The position numbers were made by a program, and so were the translations under genes. Under the pieces are notes generated by a model. It was not told where the DNA came from. It ran no database searches and saw nothing but the letters and a program-made list of their open reading frames with translations. From Nevskiaceae bacterium (GTDB taxonomy: Bacteria; Pseudomonadota; Gammaproteobacteria; Steroidobacterales; Steroidobacteraceae), in contig VEQP01000012.1 in NCBI GenBank assembly GCA_018883185.1, positions 1 to 64,000 on the forward strand: 64,000 bases of DNA. Reading direction: 5' to 3'. Positions 60,925 to 64,000 of the stretch are shown here, piece after piece (position 1 is the stretch's first letter; each line of letters opens with the position of its first letter).

Positions 60925-62012
60925 CGCGGTACGTTGCGCAGCAGTTTGCAGAGACCCTCGACGGCGTCGATAGCCGAGGGCCCCATGCGATTCAAGCGCG
61001 GCTCGATATACGGCAGCAACTGGCGATTAGCGACCGCCTTGACCTCGGAGAACTGAATCCAGCGTTCCCGCCAGTCCCGCGCGGTGATCGGCTGCGCCTC
61101 CATCAAGATGACATCGGGGTTGCGTTTCTTGATGTCTTTGAATTCGACGATGGGCGCAGGGAAATCGATGTCGGCGTAGATGTTCCGACCGCCGCAGCGG
61201 GCGATCGCATCGGACATCAAGTGTCTGCTGCCGACGGTGTAGAGCGGTGAGTCGAGCATCATGTAAAACACGCCGAGTGTCGAAGGCTTGCTCGGTACTT
61301 TGGGTAGTTTCGCCACCCGCGCATCGAGCTCACGCACTGCCGCAGCAGCCGTGGCGGAGGTACCTGCGAGTACTGCGAGGCGCTCGACCGAACGCGGGAC
61401 GTCGGCCATCGTGCGCACGCTGACGTAGTAGATCGGCAGCTTGAGCTTCTTCAGGCTGTCGATCACGAGCTCGTTGGTCAGATCCTTCCACGCGACGATG
61501 ACATCGGGCTTCAACGACTGCAGTCGCGGATAAACGAGCGCATTGGCATCACCGATACGTTCGATGCGCTTGGCAGCCTCAGGCACATCGGCCTGCGCGA
61601 CGGTCGCCACGATTTTTGGGCCCGCGCCGGCGCTGAACAACATTTCCGTAGCGCCCGGCGCAAGGCTCACGATGCGCATCGCCGGCCCGGGCAAGGTCAG
61701 CACCGCACCAGTGTCGTCGGTGACGCGCAATGTCGCGGCAATTGCGGGAGAGGCGCTCCACAAACCAAGCACACCGAGTGCAATCAGCCCGACGATAGAC
61801 GGCGCAGCAGACTTATGAGTACTGCAGGCTTTGCAGCCTGTGGCCGCGTGTAGCCGCGCACGTAGTGACTGCAATGGGCGGTGCAGCAGCGGCAGGCGGC
61901 GCAGGCCGAAATCGACGAGTCGAAGTTGCAGGCTGATACCCGCCAGGGACCATGCGGCATACCCCGCCGCGGCCATCACGCACGCCGCTACCAGCCACTC
62001 TTGCATGCCCAT
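60921..62012 (-). CDS. Fusion of a small FeoB-associated membrane protein with a BtuF-like substrate-binding protein
   Basis: The protein is about 363 residues in two parts. Residues 1-60 (MGMQEWLVAACVMAAAGYAAWSL ... TGCKACSTHK) look like the short one-helix proteins found after feoB, with a CxxC end. After a second hydrophobic segment (IVGLIALGVLGLWSASPAIA) comes a cobalamin/siderophore-type periplasmic binding domain (MRIVSLAPGATEMLFSAGAG, PRLQSLKPDVIVAW, GGRNIYADIDFPAPIVEFKDI). One uninterrupted frame joins them. It starts at TGATG sharing a base with the feoB stop. No ABC permease or ATPase lies beside it. Confidence 0.78.
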   Translation of the reverse strand: MGMQEWLVAACVMAAAGYAAWSLAGISLQLRLVDFGLRRLPLLHRPLQSLRARLHAATGCKACSTHKSAAPSIVGLIALGVLGLWSASPAIAATLRVTDDTGAVLTLPGPAMRIVSLAPGATEMLFSAGAGPKIVATVAQADVPEAAKRIERIGDANALVYPRLQSLKPDVIVAWKDLTNELVIDSLKKLKLPIYYVSVRTMADVPRSVERLAVLAGTSATAAAAVRELDARVAKLPKVPSKPSTLGVFYMMLDSPLYTVGSRHLMSDAIARCGGRNIYADIDFPAPIVEFKDIKKRNPDVILMEAQPITARDWRERWIQFSEVKAVANRQLLPYIEPRLNRMGPSAIDAVEGLCKLLRNVPR

Positions 62013-63883
62013 CACCCCGCCACTGCCAGCGTCACCCGATAGGTGACGAAGGCTGCAAGATAAGCCAGAGCGAATAGATATACGAGCATCAGCAGCGGAT
62101 AGCGCCAGCCGTTGGTTTCTCGACGAACAACGGCGAGCGTCGCGAGGCACTGCGGTGCAAAGACGTACCACGCGAGCAAAGCGAGGCCCGTGGGCAAACC
62201 CCATTCGCTTGCGATGACCGAAGAAAGCGCCGTGGTCACGGCCTCTTCGTCACCCGATAGCGCATAAACGGTACCGAGCGCGCCGACCGCGACCTCGCGC
62301 GCCGCCAGCCCCGGTATCAGGGCGATCGCGATTTGCCAGTTGAAACCAATGGGCGCGAGCACGACCGCGAGCGCTTTGCCGAGTTGCCCCGCGAAGCTGT
62401 ACTCGATGGCGGCACCGGTGGCGCCTACCGGCGGCGCAGGATAGGTGGAGAGAAACCACAGCAGCACCATCAGCGCGAGGATGATGCCACCGGCTCGCGC
62501 AAGAAAGACGCGGGTTTTTTCCCAAAGACCCAGCGCCAGATTGCGCCAGTTTGGCCACTGGTAGTCCGGCAACTCGAGCATCAACAAATGGTTATTTTGA
62601 CCGCCGGCGATGAGCTTCGCGACCCAAGCCACGAGCAGCGCACTTGCCACACCCGCAAAATACAGCACGAACAGCACGAGACCTTGCAAGTTGAAGACGC
62701 CGAACTCGCGCTGCGGGATGAACGCAGCGATCAGCAGCGCGTAAACTGGCAGGCGCGCCGAGCAGGTCATCAATGGCGCGACCAGTATCGTGACGATTCG
62801 ATCGCGAAGATTGGGAATGGTCCGCGTCGCCATGATCCCGGGGATCGCACAGGCGAACGAGGACAACAACGGAATGAACGCCCGACCCGACAGCCCCACG
62901 CTACCCATCACTCGATCGAGCAAGTACGCCGCGCGCGGCAAGTAGCCGCTGTCCTCGAGGGCGAGGATGAACGCGAACAGGATGACGATCTGCGGCAGGA
63001 ACACGATCACGCTGCCGACGCCGGCGATCACGCCGTCCGCCAACAGGCTGCGCAGAGGCCCCTCGGGCAGCGCGCCGCGCACCAGCTCCGCGAGCGCCGT
63101 GACTCCGGCATCGATGAGATCCATCGGCCACGCCGCCCAACTGAACACGGCCTGGAATACGAAGAACAGCAGCGTCGCCAGAATCAGCATGCCAGAGAGC
63201 GGATTCATCAGTATGCGATCGGCCACCGCCACTGCCCGACTGCGCAGCGGTTCGCGGTAGCCCGAAAGTTCCAGCAGCCGCGCGGCTTCCGCGTGCGTAG
63301 CGGTCACATCTTCGGCCGTCGGTTCCTGCCAAGCGCTCGCAACCAGCGCAGGCTGAGTGGGTACGGCGAGACGCTCGAGTTCGGCGATCAATGCGTCGGC
63401 ACCGCCACTGCGCGTGGCCACGGTCTCGATCACCGGCGCACCCAACTCGCGCGACAAAGCCTCGCGGTCGATGGCGAAGCCACGCCGTCGCGCCACATCG
63501 CTCATGTTGAGCACCATCACCATCGGCAGGCCGAGGCGGCGCACCTCTAGAGCAAGGCGCAGCGACAATGGCAGGTGCGTGGCGTCAGCCACGAGCACGA
63601 TAGTTTCGGGTCGCGGTTCCTGAGCTACGCGACCCAGTGCGACATCGCGCGTGATGGCCTCATCGAGCGTGGTGGGTTTAAGGCTATAAGTGCCTGGCAA
63701 GTCGAGCAGTCGATAGCGGCGACCCGACGGTGCCGCGAACACACCCTCTTTACGCTCGACCGTGACGCCCGGGTAATTCGCCACCTTTTGCCGGCTGCCG
63801 GTGAGCCGATTGAAGAGCGCCGTCTTACCGCAGTTAGGCAAGCCGACAAACGCTACGCGCAGCTCCGCGGTTTCGGCGTTCAT
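62012..63883 (-). CDS. feoB: Ferrous iron transport protein B
   Basis: This roughly 623-residue FeoB has an N-terminal G domain with G1 GLPNCGKTALFN, G3 DLPGTYSL and G4 LNMSD, then a helical spacer and a membrane domain with the two gate motifs (SFACAIPGIMATRTI and MTCSARLPVYALLIAAF). It imports Fe(II) into the cytoplasm. It is about 150 residues shorter than the E. coli protein, mostly at the C-terminus, which is common in other phyla. ATG 63883 overlaps the feoA stop (ATGA), and the tracked start at 63970 would lie within feoA. Confidence 0.95.
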   Translation of the reverse strand: MNAETAELRVAFVGLPNCGKTALFNRLTGSRQKVANYPGVTVERKEGVFAAPSGRRYRLLDLPGTYSLKPTTLDEAITRDVALGRVAQEPRPETIVLVADATHLPLSLRLALEVRRLGLPMVMVLNMSDVARRRGFAIDREALSRELGAPVIETVATRSGGADALIAELERLAVPTQPALVASAWQEPTAEDVTATHAEAARLLELSGYREPLRSRAVAVADRILMNPLSGMLILATLLFFVFQAVFSWAAWPMDLIDAGVTALAELVRGALPEGPLRSLLADGVIAGVGSVIVFLPQIVILFAFILALEDSGYLPRAAYLLDRVMGSVGLSGRAFIPLLSSFACAIPGIMATRTIPNLRDRIVTILVAPLMTCSARLPVYALLIAAFIPQREFGVFNLQGLVLFVLYFAGVASALLVAWVAKLIAGGQNNHLLMLELPDYQWPNWRNLALGLWEKTRVFLARAGGIILALMVLLWFLSTYPAPPVGATGAAIEYSFAGQLGKALAVVLAPIGFNWQIAIALIPGLAAREVAVGALGTVYALSGDEEAVTTALSSVIASEWGLPTGLALLAWYVFAPQCLATLAVVRRETNGWRYPLLMLVYLFALAYLAAFVTYRVTLAVAG

Positions 63884-64000
63884 GTGATGACGATGCGCTC
63901 GGCTTCGTGGCGGCGCAGCGCGAAGGTGGATCCACCCACTCGGATGGCCAATGGATCGGCCGCCGGCCACATGCTCGCGATCACTTCGATGAAGGCACCG
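63880..64000 (-). CDS. feoA: Ferrous iron transport protein A, C-terminal part (window edge)
   Basis: The minus-strand frame ending at 63880 reads ...FIEVIASMWPAADPLAIRVGGSTFALRRHEAERIVIT. The pattern DPLAIRVGGSTFALRRHEAERI is the conserved C-terminal part of the SH3-like FeoA protein. The gene continues past the window end, so only about 39 residues are seen. It overlaps feoB by ATGA, the usual feoAB arrangement. Confidence 0.88.
   Translation of the reverse strand, partial: GAFIEVIASMWPAADPLAIRVGGSTFALRRHEAERIVIT

Noticed and set aside
62333-63550. 405-residue plus-strand ORF
   Set aside because: Antisense to feoB, strongly Arg/Gln/His-biased.
1-64000. Search for tRNA, rRNA, CRISPR arrays, insertion sequences, phage genes and attachment sites
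   Set aside because: No clover-leaf or rRNA sequence, regularly spaced repeats, transposase or integrase frames were seen. Intergenic gaps are all under 300 bases.

Overview
The window is a 64 kb stretch of gene-dense, high-GC bacterial chromosome. It holds about 50 protein genes, with no rRNA, tRNA, CRISPR array or recognisable insertion sequence. A single trpE-G-D-C-F-B-A operon with a leader-peptide attenuator, YajQ, FeoAB, a TonB-dependent receptor and several twin-arginine signals point to a proteobacterium. A soil or freshwater gammaproteobacterium is my best guess, but this is inference. Genes are packed in long operons with 4-base start/stop overlaps (ATGA, GTGA, TTGA), and convergent operons usually abut or overlap.

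Region 1 (1-12.6 kb) is acyl-CoA catabolism. The first set is the 3' end of a methylcrotonyl-CoA-carboxylase-type beta subunit, a methylglutaconyl-CoA-hydratase-like protein and a biotin-carboxylase/carrier subunit, facing a DUF1446 (AtuA-like) gene. A TetR gene then starts a second operon: a second carboxyltransferase, a second biotin carboxylase (geranyl-CoA-carboxylase-like), a DinB-fold TIGR03084 protein, a DUF2156 protein and an exported alpha/beta hydrolase. A palindrome between the divergent AtuA-like and TetR genes is a strong operator candidate.

Region 2 (12.6-35.5 kb) is an accessory catabolic region. One module has an MFS transporter, an arylsulfotransferase-family protein, a class III aminotransferase, a VOC protein, a Rieske oxygenase and an SDR. 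A more GC-rich patch carries the SDR and a CocE-type hydrolase. An AraC regulator, a short aldehyde-dehydrogenase relic and a dipeptidase-family enzyme follow. The second module has an MFS transporter, a sulfatase, a paralogous aminotransferase, a 2-oxoacid dehydrogenase (E1alpha, E1beta, E2), another MFS transporter, an SDR and an aldehyde dehydrogenase. The two modules share the pattern transporter + sulfate-ester enzyme + class III aminotransferase. The substrate is unknown.

Region 3 (35.4-47.5 kb) has a very large membrane-bound spermidine-synthase-like protein, two unknown exported proteins, and the complete trp operon. The trp operon is preceded by trpL (15 residues, three Trp codons) and a terminator hairpin that ends against the trpE start codon.

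Region 4 (47.5-64 kb) is more housekeeping-like: a secreted HNH nuclease, a thioredoxin-fold lipoprotein, YajQ, a PHP phosphoesterase / TonB receptor / PhoD group, an amidohydrolase with an APC permease, a VOC-cupin protein, a second APC permease, and feoA-feoB followed by a gene that fuses a small FeoB-associated membrane protein to a BtuF-like binding protein.
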